A stretch of DNA of 64,000 bases from Alphaproteobacteria bacterium (GCA_030426685.1 JAUHYC010000012.1:1-64000), one strand, 5' to 3'. Shown: positions 24,807 to 34,251, numbered from the stretch's first letter. Notes: generated by a model not told the origin, from the sequence alone. Program-made: numbers and translations.

Positions 24807-25970
24807 TTACAAACGCCCCAACAGCTCTGCTGTCGGCCACGCATCCGCAGGCAGGCCCAGCCGCGCCTGTTCGGCCTGCACAGCCGCCCGCGTACCGGCC
24901 CCCAGAATGCCGTCGATCTTGCCCACATCATACCCGCGTGCCTGCAGCTTGGTTTGCAACTGCTTCATCTGCGCCCCCGACAGCCCGGGTGCCGGATTGC
25001 CAGCGTTATAAATCTGGCCACCCTCCAGCCTTGTGCCGAAATAGGCAGCGGTCAGCACATAGACAAAGCTCTGGTTCCATTCGAAATAGACATCGAAATT
25101 CGGATAGGCCAGAAATGCCGGCCCCTTGTGCCCCTGCGGCAGGATCAGCGAGGCGGGCAGGTCGGCCAGCGACCCGCTGCGCGCCTCAACGCCCATCGCC
25201 CGCCAGTCCGCGACAGAGCGCGGCTTGCCGGGCCCTGACAGGGACCAGTCCATCTGCGCGGGCACGGTGACCTCCTGCAGCCATGGCTGGCCCGGTTGCC
25301 AGCCCAGATGCGACAACATCTTGCCCCCCGACATCAGCGCATCCGGGGCCGAGGTTTTCAGTGACACCTTGCCATCGCCATCGGCGTCGACACCATTGAC
25401 CAGTATGTCGCGCGGCAGCATCTGCACCATGCCGATCTCGCCTGCCCAGGCTCCGGTCGTGCGCTTGGGGTCGAAATTGCCGCGCCCGTACAGCTCGATC
25501 GCAGCGAAGATCTGTGGCCGGAACAGCTCGGGGCGGCGGCAGTCATGGGCCAGCGTCACCAGCGCGTTGCGGGTGTTAAAATCGCCCTGAAAGGCACCGT
25601 AATCGGTTTCGAACGCCCAAAAGGCCAGCAGCACACCGCGCGAAACACCGTATTCCGCCTCGATCCGGTCAAACACCGCATCGTATTTGCGCGCCATCGC
25701 CTGACCGCGCTCGATCCGGTTCTGCGAAATCAGGTGGCGCGAGAAGTCGATGAACGGTTTCTGGAACACACCCTGCGCGCGGTCGGCCTTTAGCACTGCC
25801 CCGTCCTGCTGCACCCCCTTGAAGAACGCGTTCACCGTGGTTTTGTCGAACCCTTGCTGAATCGCCTCGGCCTTCAGCCCCTTCACGAATGAATTGAACC
25901 CGCCGCCGCATTGGGCAAAAGCGGGTGAGGTCATCAAAGCGGCGGCAACGAGGCCAGAGAGTAAACGCAT
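24807..25970 (-). CDS. Lytic murein transglycosylase, MltB-like, with peptidoglycan-binding domain
   Basis: 387 residues with signal peptide (MRLLSGLVAAALMTSPAFAQ). Catalytic SLT_2 domain: GVLLAFWAFETDYGAFQGDF with the acid Glu, and GAWAGEIGMVQMLPRDIL. The C-terminal peptidoglycan-binding repeat (QMKQLQTKLQARGYDVGKIDGILGAGTRAAVQ) covers about residues 325-387. Cleaves glycan strands to 1,6-anhydro ends in the periplasm. Not part of an operon with cobD, which ends 12 bases away on the same strand. Confidence 0.9.
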   Translation of the reverse strand: MRLLSGLVAAALMTSPAFAQCGGGFNSFVKGLKAEAIQQGFDKTTVNAFFKGVQQDGAVLKADRAQGVFQKPFIDFSRHLISQNRIERGQAMARKYDAVFDRIEAEYGVSRGVLLAFWAFETDYGAFQGDFNTRNALVTLAHDCRRPELFRPQIFAAIELYGRGNFDPKRTTGAWAGEIGMVQMLPRDILVNGVDADGDGKVSLKTSAPDALMSGGKMLSHLGWQPGQPWLQEVTVPAQMDWSLSGPGKPRSVADWRAMGVEARSGSLADLPASLILPQGHKGPAFLAYPNFDVYFEWNQSFVYVLTAAYFGTRLEGGQIYNAGNPAPGLSGAQMKQLQTKLQARGYDVGKIDGILGAGTRAAVQAEQARLGLPADAWPTAELLGRL

Positions 25971-25982
25971 GCAACAGGTCCG

Positions 25983-26903
25983 TCAGAAGATAAATTCAAT
26001 CCCAACCCACACTGACACGAGGCCAAGCGCAAGCCCCCAAACCCGCCAGAGCATGTCACATGCGCGGAAAACCTCTGACGCGCCGATCTCGCGCGGGGCA
26101 TCACCGTTGACCCAGGCCAGCTCTCGCATTTGCCCGTCATAGCTGCGCGGCCCGGCCAGCGCCACGTTCAGCGCCCGTGCCATCGCCGCCTCGGGCCAAC
26201 CTGCATTGGGCGAGACATGGTGGCGGGCATCCGCCACCATCTCGCCCCACCGCGCCCACTGGCCGGACAGGGCGACGATCAGGACAAAGGTCAGCCGGGC
26301 CGGGATCAGGTTCAGCACATCATCCAGCCGCGCGGCGGCCCAGCCGAAGGCGCGGTATTTCTCGTTGCGGTACCCGATCATGCTGTCGGCGGTGTTGACG
26401 GCCTTGTAGATCAACAGCCCCGGCAGACCTGCGACCAGAAACCAGAAGGCCGGGGCGATCACTCCGTCGCTGAGGTTCTCGGCGGCGCTTTCGATGGCAG
26501 ACCGGGCCACCTGCGCCACGGTCATGTCCCGCGTGTCGCGCGACACGATCATGGCGACCTGCACCCGCCCGTCTGGCAGAGACTTTTGCAGCCCGTCACC
26601 CACGGCGCGCACATGCTCCACCAGCGATTTCTGTGCCAGCAGGATCGCGCAGACCACAATCTCGACCAAAGGCCCCGGCAGCGCCAGCACCCGGCCCAGT
26701 GCACAGGCCCCCAGCACGAGCAGCAAAACCACGACGATCCCCTTGATCCGCTGGTGCGGTCCCCGATTCAGATGTTTGTCGAGCCAGCCGATCACCGTAC
26801 CGATCATCACCGCCGGATGGCGGATGCGCGACCACAGCCAGCCCGGCTCACCCAACGCGGCGTCCAGACACAGTGCGCAGACCAGAAGAAAGGCGGTGCT
26901 CAC
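25983..26903 (-). CDS. cobD: Adenosylcobinamide-phosphate synthase CobD/CbiB
   Basis: 306 residues, inner-membrane protein that attaches (R)-1-aminopropan-2-ol phosphate to adenosylcobyric acid. Family blocks: [24 protein letters not shown] at the N-terminus, [70 protein letters not shown]. The GTG start at 26903 overlaps the cobC stop (GTGA) and gives the usual N-terminus. Confidence 0.93.
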   Translation of the reverse strand: MSTAFLLVCALCLDAALGEPGWLWSRIRHPAVMIGTVIGWLDKHLNRGPHQRIKGIVVVLLLVLGACALGRVLALPGPLVEIVVCAILLAQKSLVEHVRAVGDGLQKSLPDGRVQVAMIVSRDTRDMTVAQVARSAIESAAENLSDGVIAPAFWFLVAGLPGLLIYKAVNTADSMIGYRNEKYRAFGWAAARLDDVLNLIPARLTFVLIVALSGQWARWGEMVADARHHVSPNAGWPEAAMARALNVALAGPRSYDGQMRELAWVNGDAPREIGASEVFRACDMLWRVWGLALGLVSVWVGIEFIF

Positions 26904-27865
26904 AGCGCCGCCTCGAGCCGCGCCCAACCATGCGCGGGTGGTAGTCCGAGGCGCAAAAAAGTCTTTGAGTAGGGGAAAATGCGGCTCCAGATATGCGCGC
27001 GGGCCAGCCGGTCCTGCCACGCGGCGGCGTCATCCACCTCATAGAGACGGTACAGGCTGGTGCCACCGGCGATCTGCGCCCCCTTGGCGGTTACAAGCTG
27101 ATCCAGCCGCTCTGCTTCGCTGGCCAGCCGCACTCGGGTTGTTTCGGCCCATAGGGTGTCATCCAACGCCTGCGCCCCGATCCGCAGGGCAGGGCCGGAA
27201 ACGGCCCACGGCCCCGTCAGGTCATTCAACTGTGCGATCAGGTCCGGATGCCCGATGGCAAAGCCCAGCCGCAGACCGGCCAGCCCCCAGAATTTGCCGA
27301 AGCTCTTCAGCACAACCACGCCGGGCCGTTCGGCGAGATGAATCAACGTGGCTTCGGGCGTGACATCGCAGAAACTCTCGTCGATCACGGTCAGCGGGGC
27401 ATCGGCATCCGCCGCATCCCAGAGCCGCCCGTCGGGATTGTTGGGATGCACGATCACGCGCGCCTCGGCGGGTCCAGCCTCCTGCACCTGCCAGCCCTGC
27501 GCGGCGAACGCAGCGGCATGTTCGTTATAGGTGGGCAGGGTGATCTGCACCCGGCCTGCTGCCGCCAGTGCGGGAATACGTGCGATCACGGCCGAGGCCC
27601 CGGGGGCGGGTAGAATACCGGCACCGCCCGGCACGTTCCAGAACCCCCGCGCTGCGTCCGAGAGGCGTTCAAACGCGCCGTGATCGGGAAGTTCCATCCA
27701 GTCCGAAGGGAGCAGGCCGGCTACCTCGTAGGGGTGCGGGTTGATTCCGGTCGACAGGTCGATCCAGTCGCTCCGCACGCCGCCATAGCGTGCCATGGCC
27801 CGGTCCAGCCCACCACCGTGATCGCGCGCGCCCTGCGGGTTCAATCTGTCATCCTGCCTAACCAT
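26900..27865 (-). CDS. cobC: Threonine-phosphate decarboxylase CobC
   Basis: 321 residues, PLP enzyme of fold type I that makes (R)-1-amino-2-propanol phosphate, the linker used by CobD encoded directly downstream. [16 protein letters not shown] and [15 protein letters not shown] at the start are typical. The PLP lysine lies in [22 protein letters not shown]. Substrate and product therefore pass between two genes overlapping by 4 bp. No B12 riboswitch signature was seen upstream. Start could be a few codons later; ATG at 27865 used. Confidence 0.92.
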   Translation of the reverse strand: MVRQDDRLNPQGARDHGGGLDRAMARYGGVRSDWIDLSTGINPHPYEVAGLLPSDWMELPDHGAFERLSDAARGFWNVPGGAGILPAPGASAVIARIPALAAAGRVQITLPTYNEHAAAFAAQGWQVQEAGPAEARVIVHPNNPDGRLWDAADADAPLTVIDESFCDVTPEATLIHLAERPGVVVLKSFGKFWGLAGLRLGFAIGHPDLIAQLNDLTGPWAVSGPALRIGAQALDDTLWAETTRVRLASEAERLDQLVTAKGAQIAGGTSLYRLYEVDDAAAWQDRLARAHIWSRIFPYSKTFLRLGLPPAHGWARLEAAL

Positions 27866-28047
27866 CTGCCCCTGCCGGAATCGCCATATTGCGCCGTTTC
27901 AAGCGGATTTTCGCCGTTCATACAAGCGAATCCGCCCGTTCATGGCCCTGTGCGGGCGCTGTTAACACTTTGTTAAGGAAATCGCGTGATCACGGACAAC
28001 AGGGGTCGGCACCTACTCACCCATATCACGTGCCGAGGTTGTTGCAA

Positions 28048-28410
28048 ATGAAAGTACTGATTGTTGAGAGTAACCCCGATCTTGGTCGGGTCTGGCAGCG
28101 GCATCTGCAAAGGCAGGGGGCCGAGGTTACGCTGGTCGAAACGCAGGAGGCCGCAATACTGGCCCTCTACGGGACAGATTTTGATATCATCGTGTTGGAT
28201 CTGGTGCTGGAAAGCGGCAGCGCGCTGGCGGTGGCCGATTTCGCCAGCTATCGCCGGCCCGAGGCGCGGGTGATCTTTGTCACCAACACCACATTTTTCT
28301 CGGACGGGTCGATCTTTGCCCACAGCGCCAATGCCTGCGCCTATGTGCAAAGTTCAACCCCGCCCGAGGATCTAGCGGCGATGGTGGAACATTACGCCGC
28401 CGGGCGCTGA
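28048..28410 (+). CDS. Single-domain response-regulator receiver, atypical
   Basis: 120 residues, one CheY-like domain starting MKVLIVESNPDLGRVWQRHL. The phospho-acceptor is probably the Asp in DIIVLDLVLESGS (about D49) and the Thr switch is in VIFVTNTT. The conserved Lys before the last strand (usually KP) is missing: the text reads AYVQSSTPPEDL. The acidic pair after strand 1 reads ES instead of DD/ED. Signalling by phosphorylation is therefore uncertain. The last 19 bases overlap the convergent reductase gene. No kinase nearby. Confidence 0.8.
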   Translation: MKVLIVESNPDLGRVWQRHLQRQGAEVTLVETQEAAILALYGTDFDIIVLDLVLESGSALAVADFASYRRPEARVIFVTNTTFFSDGSIFAHSANACAYVQSSTPPEDLAAMVEHYAAGR

Positions 28411-29384
28411 TCCCGCCCATGTGGTTCTGAGTAATCCAGCACCGGGTTCACCGGAATGATCCGGTGCGGATTGATGCTGTCGTGGCTGTAGTGATAGTGG
28501 CGCACGATGTGGTTGATGTTCACCGTCTCGGCCACGCCCGGCCACTGATACAGCTCACGCGTATAGGCCCAAAGGTTCGGGTAATCGATCAGCCGGTGCC
28601 GGTTGCATTTGAAATGCAGGTGATAGACAGGGTCGAACCGGATCAGCGTGGTGAACAGCCGCCAGTCGGCTTCGGTCACACGGTCGCCCATCAGGTAGCG
28701 GTTGTGGGCCAGACGCTCTTCAAGCCAGTCGAGCGTATCAAACAGCGGACCAACGGCGGCATCATAGGCTTCTTGCGAGGTCGCGAAACCGGATTTGTAG
28801 ACACCATTGTTGACGTTGGAATAGATGCGCGTGTTGACCTCTTCGATCGCGTCCCGCATCGCCTCGGGCCAGTAGTCGTCGGTATTACCAGTGATCCCGT
28901 TGAAGGCCGAGTTGAACATGCGGATGATTTCCGAACTCTCATTCGACACGATGGTCTTTTCCACCTTGTCCCACAGGATCGGCACGGTGACGCGCCCCGA
29001 GTATTTGGGATCGGCGCGTGTATAGATTTGATAGGCGAAATCCGACCCGAACAGTTTGTCCCCGGTCGCGCCGTGTTCATCCCTCTCAAAGGTCCAACCT
29101 TTGTCCAGCATGTCGGGATGCACCACCGAGACCGAAATGTGATCGCTCAGCCCCTTCAACTCACGAAAGATCAGCGTTCGATGCGCCCAGGGGCAGGCAT
29201 AGCTGACATACAGGTGGTAGCGCCCGCTTTCCGCCTCGAACCCACCACGGCCAGAAGGACCTGGTGCGCCATCCGGCGTGATCCAGTTACGAAACTGCGC
29301 GGCCGAGCGTTTGAACGCCCCGCCAGAAGATTTGGTATCATACCAGGTGTCGTGCCATTTACCTTCGACAAGCAGGCCCATCAT
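28392..29384 (-). CDS. Glutathionyl-hydroquinone reductase (GST xi/omega type)
   Basis: 330 residues of the YqjG/PcpF/EcM4 group. Catalytic Cys in YACPWAHRTLIF (about residues 63-74), preceded by SGRYHLYVSY. The GST C-terminal helical domain includes VNNGVYKSGFATSQEAYDAAV and the conserved YLMGDRVTEADWRLFTTLIRFDPVY. Reduces glutathionyl-hydroquinones with GSH. Cytosolic; single gene. Confidence 0.92.
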   Translation of the reverse strand: MMGLLVEGKWHDTWYDTKSSGGAFKRSAAQFRNWITPDGAPGPSGRGGFEAESGRYHLYVSYACPWAHRTLIFRELKGLSDHISVSVVHPDMLDKGWTFERDEHGATGDKLFGSDFAYQIYTRADPKYSGRVTVPILWDKVEKTIVSNESSEIIRMFNSAFNGITGNTDDYWPEAMRDAIEEVNTRIYSNVNNGVYKSGFATSQEAYDAAVGPLFDTLDWLEERLAHNRYLMGDRVTEADWRLFTTLIRFDPVYHLHFKCNRHRLIDYPNLWAYTRELYQWPGVAETVNINHIVRHYHYSHDSINPHRIIPVNPVLDYSEPHGRDQRPAA

Positions 29385-29591
29385 CTATCCTCCGCGTTGC
29401 GATTGCGACAAAGATAGGGGTTTGCGCGGCCGGTTCCTATTTCCTCCTACGCGCATCAGGCCTGCGGCGATGCACAGTAATGGCGGGATATCCGCGCAAC
29501 ATATCGCAAAAGCGCCGAGCTCTGTGACACGGTTCACTGGATTTTTACACAAGCTGAGTCAGAATAGAGAGTGTTAAGGGGGGAATTTGTT

Positions 29592-29945
29592 ATGAGTACC
29601 TATGTTTCTAAGGAAATTCGCGCCGAATTGGATGCGGCCCGAATCGCCACCCTGAAAAGATCCAGCCGTTTGCGGGTGGAGGTGGGTGACAATTCCTACA
29701 AGATCCTCACATTGTGGAAAGACGGGTTCACGGTCGAGGCCGAAACCACGCCCCGTCTGCGCGGGCTGGTCGATATCTATGACGGAGCCAACCATATGTA
29801 CCAATGCCTCATCATCGCCGATGAGGAAGCAGCGGGTGAGATGCGCTATGAGTTCAAGCGCAACACCGTGGCCGCCGACAAGGCTCCGTTGGATTTCTAC
29901 CGCGACCCGGATGCACCGATTGCGTTGCTTGAATCCCGCGACTGA
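29592..29945 (+). CDS. Conserved hypothetical protein (117 aa)
   Basis: Begins MSTYVSKEIRAELDAARIATLKRSSRLRVEVGDNSYKIL; mostly beta-strand text after residue 25 (RVEVGD, YKILTLWKDGFTVEAE, LVDIYDGANHMYQCLIIADEE, MRYEFKR). The R...S..R start and compact beta pattern are reminiscent of PilZ domains, but the RxxxR and D/NxSxxG motifs are not clear, so I leave it unnamed. Preceded by GGGGGG-rich Shine-Dalgarno text and about 200 bases without a gene. Confidence 0.6.
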   Translation: MSTYVSKEIRAELDAARIATLKRSSRLRVEVGDNSYKILTLWKDGFTVEAETTPRLRGLVDIYDGANHMYQCLIIADEEAAGEMRYEFKRNTVAADKAPLDFYRDPDAPIALLESRD

Positions 29946-30044
29946 CACGCGCAACTCTTGAGCCATGGTGCCAAGGCCCTGCTGCGGCCTCGGTATTACG
30001 CAATCATTGGGGCCACAAGATTCTCAAGCATCGGGCCGCACAGT

Positions 30045-30743
30045 TCAGTCGGGGGCTGTCAGGGTCAGGCGCACGGGGGCCAGCCCATCTATGCCCCCTT
30101 CGATTTGGTCTCCGGCGACCACAGGTCCGACCCCGGCGGGTGTTCCGGTCAGGATCAGATCGCCGGGGCGCAAATGATAGAAACCCGACAGATGGCAGAT
30201 CAGTTCATCGATCTTCCAGACCAGCTCTGACAAGGTGGCGTCCTGTTTCACCTGCCCATTGACGCTTAGATAGATGCGCTTGTCATCCGTTGGGCTCCAG
30301 TGATCGGCGCGGGTCAGTGCGGCGAAGACCGCGCCGCTTTCCACATCCTTGCCCAGATCCCAGGGGCGCTGTTTGTTGCGCTCGCGGATCTGCAGGTCGC
30401 GGCGCGTCATGTCCAGCGCGCATGCATAGCCAAAAATCGCCGCGTGGGCCTGCGCAGCCGTGGCATGGAAAACCGGCTTGCCGATCGCAACGGCCAGTTC
30501 CACTTCGTGATGATAATCCTCGGTGCCCGCCGGATAAGGCACATCTGCTCCGGTCAAAATCGCGTTGGGCGCGGATTTGGTGAAGTAGAATGGTGTCAGG
30601 CGATCCACCTCATGCCCCATTTCGGCAGCATGGGCGGCATAGTTGCGGCCCACGCAGAAAATCCGCCCGATCGGATAGGTCGCCTGTTCCCCCAGTACCG
30701 GGATGCCCGGGATCTCCGAAAGCGCAAAAAGATGGTTGGGCAT
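30045..30743 (-). CDS. Fumarylacetoacetate hydrolase-family protein
   Basis: 232 residues, FAH/FAHD1-like. IFCVGRNYAAHAAEMGHEVDR and PFYFTKSAPNAIL at the N-terminus; the metal site is seen as TEDYHHEVELAVAIGKP (Glu-x-Glu) with an Asp later (GYACALDMTRRDLQ); ends GDLILTGTPAGVGPV. Members decarboxylate oxaloacetate or hydrolyse acylpyruvates. No aromatic-degradation genes nearby, so the substrate is open. Confidence 0.88.
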   Translation of the reverse strand: MPNHLFALSEIPGIPVLGEQATYPIGRIFCVGRNYAAHAAEMGHEVDRLTPFYFTKSAPNAILTGADVPYPAGTEDYHHEVELAVAIGKPVFHATAAQAHAAIFGYACALDMTRRDLQIRERNKQRPWDLGKDVESGAVFAALTRADHWSPTDDKRIYLSVNGQVKQDATLSELVWKIDELICHLSGFYHLRPGDLILTGTPAGVGPVVAGDQIEGGIDGLAPVRLTLTAPD

Positions 30744-30773
30744 GACGTAGCTCCGTTCGTTCTCAGGCCGGGC

Positions 30774-31946
30774 TTATTGCAAATCGCCAAAGGCGGCCTT
30801 CAACCGGGCGCAAGCTTCTTCCACCCGCGCACGTTGGGTGGCCAGATTGAACCGTTCAAAGGTTTCCCCGCCCGACCCGAAACCGGGGCCCGAGGATGTC
30901 GCGATCCGCGCGTCTTCGCGCAGACGACGGACAAACTCTTCGTGGCTCATCCCGGTACCCGAAAAATCGACCCAGGCCAGATAGGTCGCCTGCAGCGGCA
31001 TCGACCACAGGCCCGGAATCTCGGCAATGGCCGTATCAAACACCTTCCGGTTGGCATCCAGATGGGCGACCTGTTCATCGACCCATTTCGCCCCTTCCGG
31101 TGAATAGGCAGCGGTGATCATCGCCACCCCCAGGGCGCTGGGGTCATAATCCAGCGTCGCCAGCCGGTGCCGCATTTCAGCGCGCAGTTTCGGATCCGGG
31201 ATGATCAAATTGCCCGTCCGCTGCCCGGCGATGTTGAACGTTTTCGACGCCGCGGTCAGCGTCACGGTCCACGGCCGCGCATCGGGGGCGGCCACATCCA
31301 TAGGCACAAAGGTTTTGCCTGAATAGACCAGATCATGGTGGATCTCATCCGTTACCAGGATCAGTCCGTTGCGTTCGGCAAACGTCGCCACCGCACGCAA
31401 CTCCTCCGGCGCCCAGACCCGGCCCGAGGGGTTCTGCGGCGAGCACCACAGCAACAGCTTTTCCGATCCGTCCAGCCGCGATTGTGCATCGTCCAGATCG
31501 ATGCCATAGCTGTCGCCCTCACGTACCAGCGGGCACTCCACAACGCGGCGGCCTGCTTTGTTCACCTTATGCGCAAACTCATGGTAAACGGGCGTGAAGA
31601 TCACCACGCCATCATCGGGCTCGCTCCAGACATCCAGACACAGCGCAATCGCATTGCCCAACCCTTGCGAGGTCAGAATCCAATCGGTGTCGATCTCCCA
31701 GTTGTGGCGGGTCCTCATCCACCACTGAATCGCGTTCAGATAAGCCGGGTGCATCCACGAATAGCCAAACACGCCATGATCGGCAGCCTTGCGCACCGCT
31801 TCGATCACGCAGGGGGCGGTGGCATAGTCGGAATCAGCCGTCCACATGGCCAGCCCATCCTCGGGCGAGACGCCGTATAGGCGCTCCATCTTGTCCCATT
31901 TTGAAGAGTTGGTGCCCCGGCGATCGATCAGGTCGTTGAAAGTCAT
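30774..31946 (-). CDS. MalY/PatB-type C-S lyase (cystathionine beta-lyase family)
   Basis: 390 residues, PLP fold type I. FNDLIDRRGTNSSKWDKMERLYG is the family start (N-terminal RRGTNSxKWD), with LWCSPQNPSGRVW, VTDEIHHDLVYSG and the PLP lysine in TLTAASKTFNIAGQRTGNLII. Splits cystathionine or similar thioethers; in marine bacteria such enzymes may also act on other organosulfur amino acids. The ATG at 31946 follows GGAGATGAC; an upstream frame extension is not conserved. Confidence 0.87.
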   Translation of the reverse strand: MTFNDLIDRRGTNSSKWDKMERLYGVSPEDGLAMWTADSDYATAPCVIEAVRKAADHGVFGYSWMHPAYLNAIQWWMRTRHNWEIDTDWILTSQGLGNAIALCLDVWSEPDDGVVIFTPVYHEFAHKVNKAGRRVVECPLVREGDSYGIDLDDAQSRLDGSEKLLLWCSPQNPSGRVWAPEELRAVATFAERNGLILVTDEIHHDLVYSGKTFVPMDVAAPDARPWTVTLTAASKTFNIAGQRTGNLIIPDPKLRAEMRHRLATLDYDPSALGVAMITAAYSPEGAKWVDEQVAHLDANRKVFDTAIAEIPGLWSMPLQATYLAWVDFSGTGMSHEEFVRRLREDARIATSSGPGFGSGGETFERFNLATQRARVEEACARLKAAFGDLQ

Positions 31947-32040
31947 GTCATCTCCATCTGTCGAGGCGAAAGCTAACCTCAAATCCGCCATGTGCAAGGG
32001 GGCCGTTGCGGTGGCGGGCGTGATGCCCTAAATCAGCCCC

Positions 32041-32559
32041 ATGAAACGCAATATCCTGATCCATCCCGATCCCCGCCTGAAAAAGGTCTGCGCGCCGGTG
32101 GCCGACATCTCCGACGATCTGCGCAAACTGGCCGATGACATGCTGGAGACGATGTATGACGCGCCCGGCATCGGCCTTGCCGCGCCGCAGATCGGTGTGC
32201 TGGATCGGCTGATCGTGGTGGATTGCGTCAAGGAAGAAGGTGAGGCCCCGCGCCCGCTGGTGATGTTCAACCCCGAGGTCATCGCATCGTCGGAGGAAAC
32301 CAGCGTCTACGAAGAAGGCTGCCTGTCGATCCCCGAGCAATATGCCGAGGTGACCCGCCCCAAAGTGGTTGACGTCACCTGGCTGGACCGTGACGGCAAT
32401 CTGCAGCAGGAAACCTTCGATGGGCTTTGGGCGACCTGCGTGCAGCACGAGATCGACCATCTGAACGGCAAGCTGTTCATCGACTACCTCAAACCGCTGA
32501 AACGCCAGATGATCACCCGCAAGATGCAAAAGCTGAAACGCGAACGGGCTCGCCTATGA
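32041..32559 (+). CDS. def: Peptide deformylase, complete active site
   Basis: 172 residues. Removes the formyl group from nascent proteins. All three motifs are intact: GIGLAAPQ (43-50), EGCLS (C94 metal ligand) and QHEIDH (H136, E137, H140). The tail is rich in Lys/Arg (RKMQKLKRERARL), as in enzymes that dock near the ribosome exit. Its TGA overlaps the ATG of a degenerate paralogue by ATGA, and fmt follows, so the formyl cycle genes are together. Confidence 0.96.
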   Translation: MKRNILIHPDPRLKKVCAPVADISDDLRKLADDMLETMYDAPGIGLAAPQIGVLDRLIVVDCVKEEGEAPRPLVMFNPEVIASSEETSVYEEGCLSIPEQYAEVTRPKVVDVTWLDRDGNLQQETFDGLWATCVQHEIDHLNGKLFIDYLKPLKRQMITRKMQKLKRERARL

Positions 32560-33050
32560 GCGTCCGCACTTGCTTGCCCTGGCCCGACAAACGCCTGCGG
32601 ACCAAGGCCGAGGACGTCACCGAGATCACTGACGACATCCGCGCCATCTGGGACGACATGATCGACACGATGGAGGCGATGCCGGGCGTCGGCCTCGCCG
32701 CGCCCCAGATCGGAGTGATGTTGCGGCTAGCCGTCGTGGATGGCTCCACCGAGCGGGGCCGCGCGGTGCGTCTGGCCAATCCCGAGATTCTGCACAGCTC
32801 GATCGAGCTGCGCGAGCATGACGAGGCCAGTCCGAACCTGCCTGGCGTTTCCGCCAAGGTGAAACGCCCCCGCGCGGTGACGGTGAAGTTCCTCAACGAA
32901 CAGGGCCAGATCGACCGCCGCGATTTCGTCGGGATCGAGGCCACCAGCGTACAGCACCAGATCGACCATCTGAACGGGCGGATGTATTTCGACCGCCTCA
33001 GCAAGGTCAGACGCGACATGCTGCTGCGCAAGGCGCGAAAATCCACGTAG
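32556..33050 (+). CDS. Peptide deformylase-like protein, active site degenerate
   Basis: 164 residues, PDF fold: LPWPDKRLRTKAEDV, MPGVGLAAPQIGVM (motif I intact, 42-55), but motif II is EASPN (90-94) with Ser92 where the metal-binding Cys should be, and motif III is QHQIDH (H134, Q135, H138) with Gln for the catalytic Glu. Both changes are expected to abolish normal deformylation. The frame is intact and the rest of the fold is kept (e.g. VTVKFLNEQGQIDRRDFVGIEATSVQHQIDHLNG), so it is not simply decayed. Coupled to def by ATGA and followed by fmt. The stop TAG is the first codon of a dispersed palindrome. Confidence 0.9.
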   Translation: MSVRTCLPWPDKRLRTKAEDVTEITDDIRAIWDDMIDTMEAMPGVGLAAPQIGVMLRLAVVDGSTERGRAVRLANPEILHSSIELREHDEASPNLPGVSAKVKRPRAVTVKFLNEQGQIDRRDFVGIEATSVQHQIDHLNGRMYFDRLSKVRRDMLLRKARKST

Positions 33051-33068
33051 GCCGGGCTTCAGCCCGGC
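33048..33068 (+). repeat. Dispersed GC-rich palindrome, copy 2 (supplies stop of degenerate def)
   Basis: TAG + GCCGGGCTTCAGCCCGGC, then ACCC, identical in sequence and in its relation to the stop codon to the copy at 3782-3802 (minus strand). It lies 24 bases before the fmt ATG and would form a stem in the def-fmt mRNA. Confidence 0.8.
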
Positions 33069-33092
33069 ACCCATCCAACCCCGGAGCCGACA

Positions 33093-34007
33093 ATGCGCAT
33101 AATCTTCATGGGAACCCCCGATTTCTCGGTCCCCGTCCTAAACGCACTCGTCGATGCCGGGCATGAGATCGCCGCCGTCTATTGCCAACCCCCACGCCCC
33201 GCTGGCCGAGGCAAGAAAGACCGCCCGACACCGGTGCACGCCCGCGCCGAGGCGTTGGGTCTCGAGGTGCGCCACCCGACCTCGCTGAAATCGTCCGAAG
33301 AACAAAACAAATTCGCGTCGCTGAACGCAGATATCGCCGTGGTCGTGGCCTATGGCCTGATCCTGCCGCAGCCCATACTGGATGCGCCCACCCATGGTTG
33401 CCTGAACATCCACGCCAGTCTGTTGCCGCGCTGGCGTGGCGCCGCGCCGATCCACCGCGCCATCATGGCAGGCGATGCGCAGACCGGCATCTGCATCATG
33501 CTGATGGAGGCCGGGCTCGACACCGGCCCTGTCCTGCTGCGTGAGGCCACCGATATCGGACCCGAAGAAACCACCGCCCAACTGCACGACCGGCTTTCGG
33601 ACATGGGGGCGGCGCTGATCGTCGAGGCACTGGCCAAACTGCCCAGCCTCACCCCCGATCCGCAACCCGAAGAGGGCGTCACCTACGCCGCCAAGATCGA
33701 CAAATCCGAGGCGCGCATAGATTGGTGCAACCCTGCCAGCGAGGTCGACAGAAAAATCCGCGGCCTCTCGCCATTCCCCGGCGCGTGGACCGAAATGGAA
33801 GGCGACCGCATCAAACTCCTCGCCTCACGGCTGGCCGAAGGGCAGGGCGCACCGGGCGAGGTGCTGGACGACCGCCTGACCGTGGCCTGCGGCGAAGGTG
33901 CGGTCGAACTGCTGCGCTTGCAAAGGGCTGGCAAAGGCGCGCAGGATAGGGAAACTTTTTTGCGGGGCTGGCCCATCCCGGTCGGCACCCGCCTGTCATC
34001 GGAGTAA
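33093..34007 (+). CDS. fmt: Methionyl-tRNA formyltransferase
   Basis: 304 residues. Formylates initiator Met-tRNA using 10-formyl-tetrahydrofolate. [19 protein letters not shown] at the start, the folate/catalytic region [21 protein letters not shown] (about residues 108-128, with the N-H-S/D type site and SLLPRWRG) and a C-terminal OB-like tRNA-binding domain with [16 protein letters not shown]. Follows the two deformylase genes. Confidence 0.97.
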   Translation: MRIIFMGTPDFSVPVLNALVDAGHEIAAVYCQPPRPAGRGKKDRPTPVHARAEALGLEVRHPTSLKSSEEQNKFASLNADIAVVVAYGLILPQPILDAPTHGCLNIHASLLPRWRGAAPIHRAIMAGDAQTGICIMLMEAGLDTGPVLLREATDIGPEETTAQLHDRLSDMGAALIVEALAKLPSLTPDPQPEEGVTYAAKIDKSEARIDWCNPASEVDRKIRGLSPFPGAWTEMEGDRIKLLASRLAEGQGAPGEVLDDRLTVACGEGAVELLRLQRAGKGAQDRETFLRGWPIPVGTRLSSE

Positions 34008-34013
34008 AGTCAG

Positions 34014-34250
34014 ATGTTCATGATCCTGATGGGCACCGTCGTGATTGCCGGGATTGTGGGCTATCTGTCTGAACAGACCGGCTTTACCCATAACGGCTAT
34101 CTGCAATCGATCATCATCTGCGTTGGCGGGGCGTTCCTGTTTTATTTCCTCCGCATCATGTTCGGCATCAGCTTTGGTCCACCGGGTCTGGACGCGGTGC
34201 TGTCCTCCATCGGTGCGCTGATCATCGTGCCCACCCATTGGAGGAAATGA
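34014..34250 (+). CDS. Small membrane protein, three helices
   Basis: 78 residues, almost all hydrophobic: helices at about 1-19, 30-48 and 55-72, a Gly-rich pattern and a basic end (HWRK). It resembles small YeaQ/GlsB-type (transglycosylase-associated) proteins in size and layout but is not a clear match. Seven bases after fmt and two bases before a similar small gene, so probably in the fmt operon. Confidence 0.6.
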   Translation: MFMILMGTVVIAGIVGYLSEQTGFTHNGYLQSIIICVGGAFLFYFLRIMFGISFGPPGLDAVLSSIGALIIVPTHWRK

Positions 34251-34251
34251 C

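Noticed and set aside
27866-28047. Cobalamin riboswitch upstream of cobC
   Set aside because: I could not find the B12-box or the surrounding conserved helices on the minus strand.
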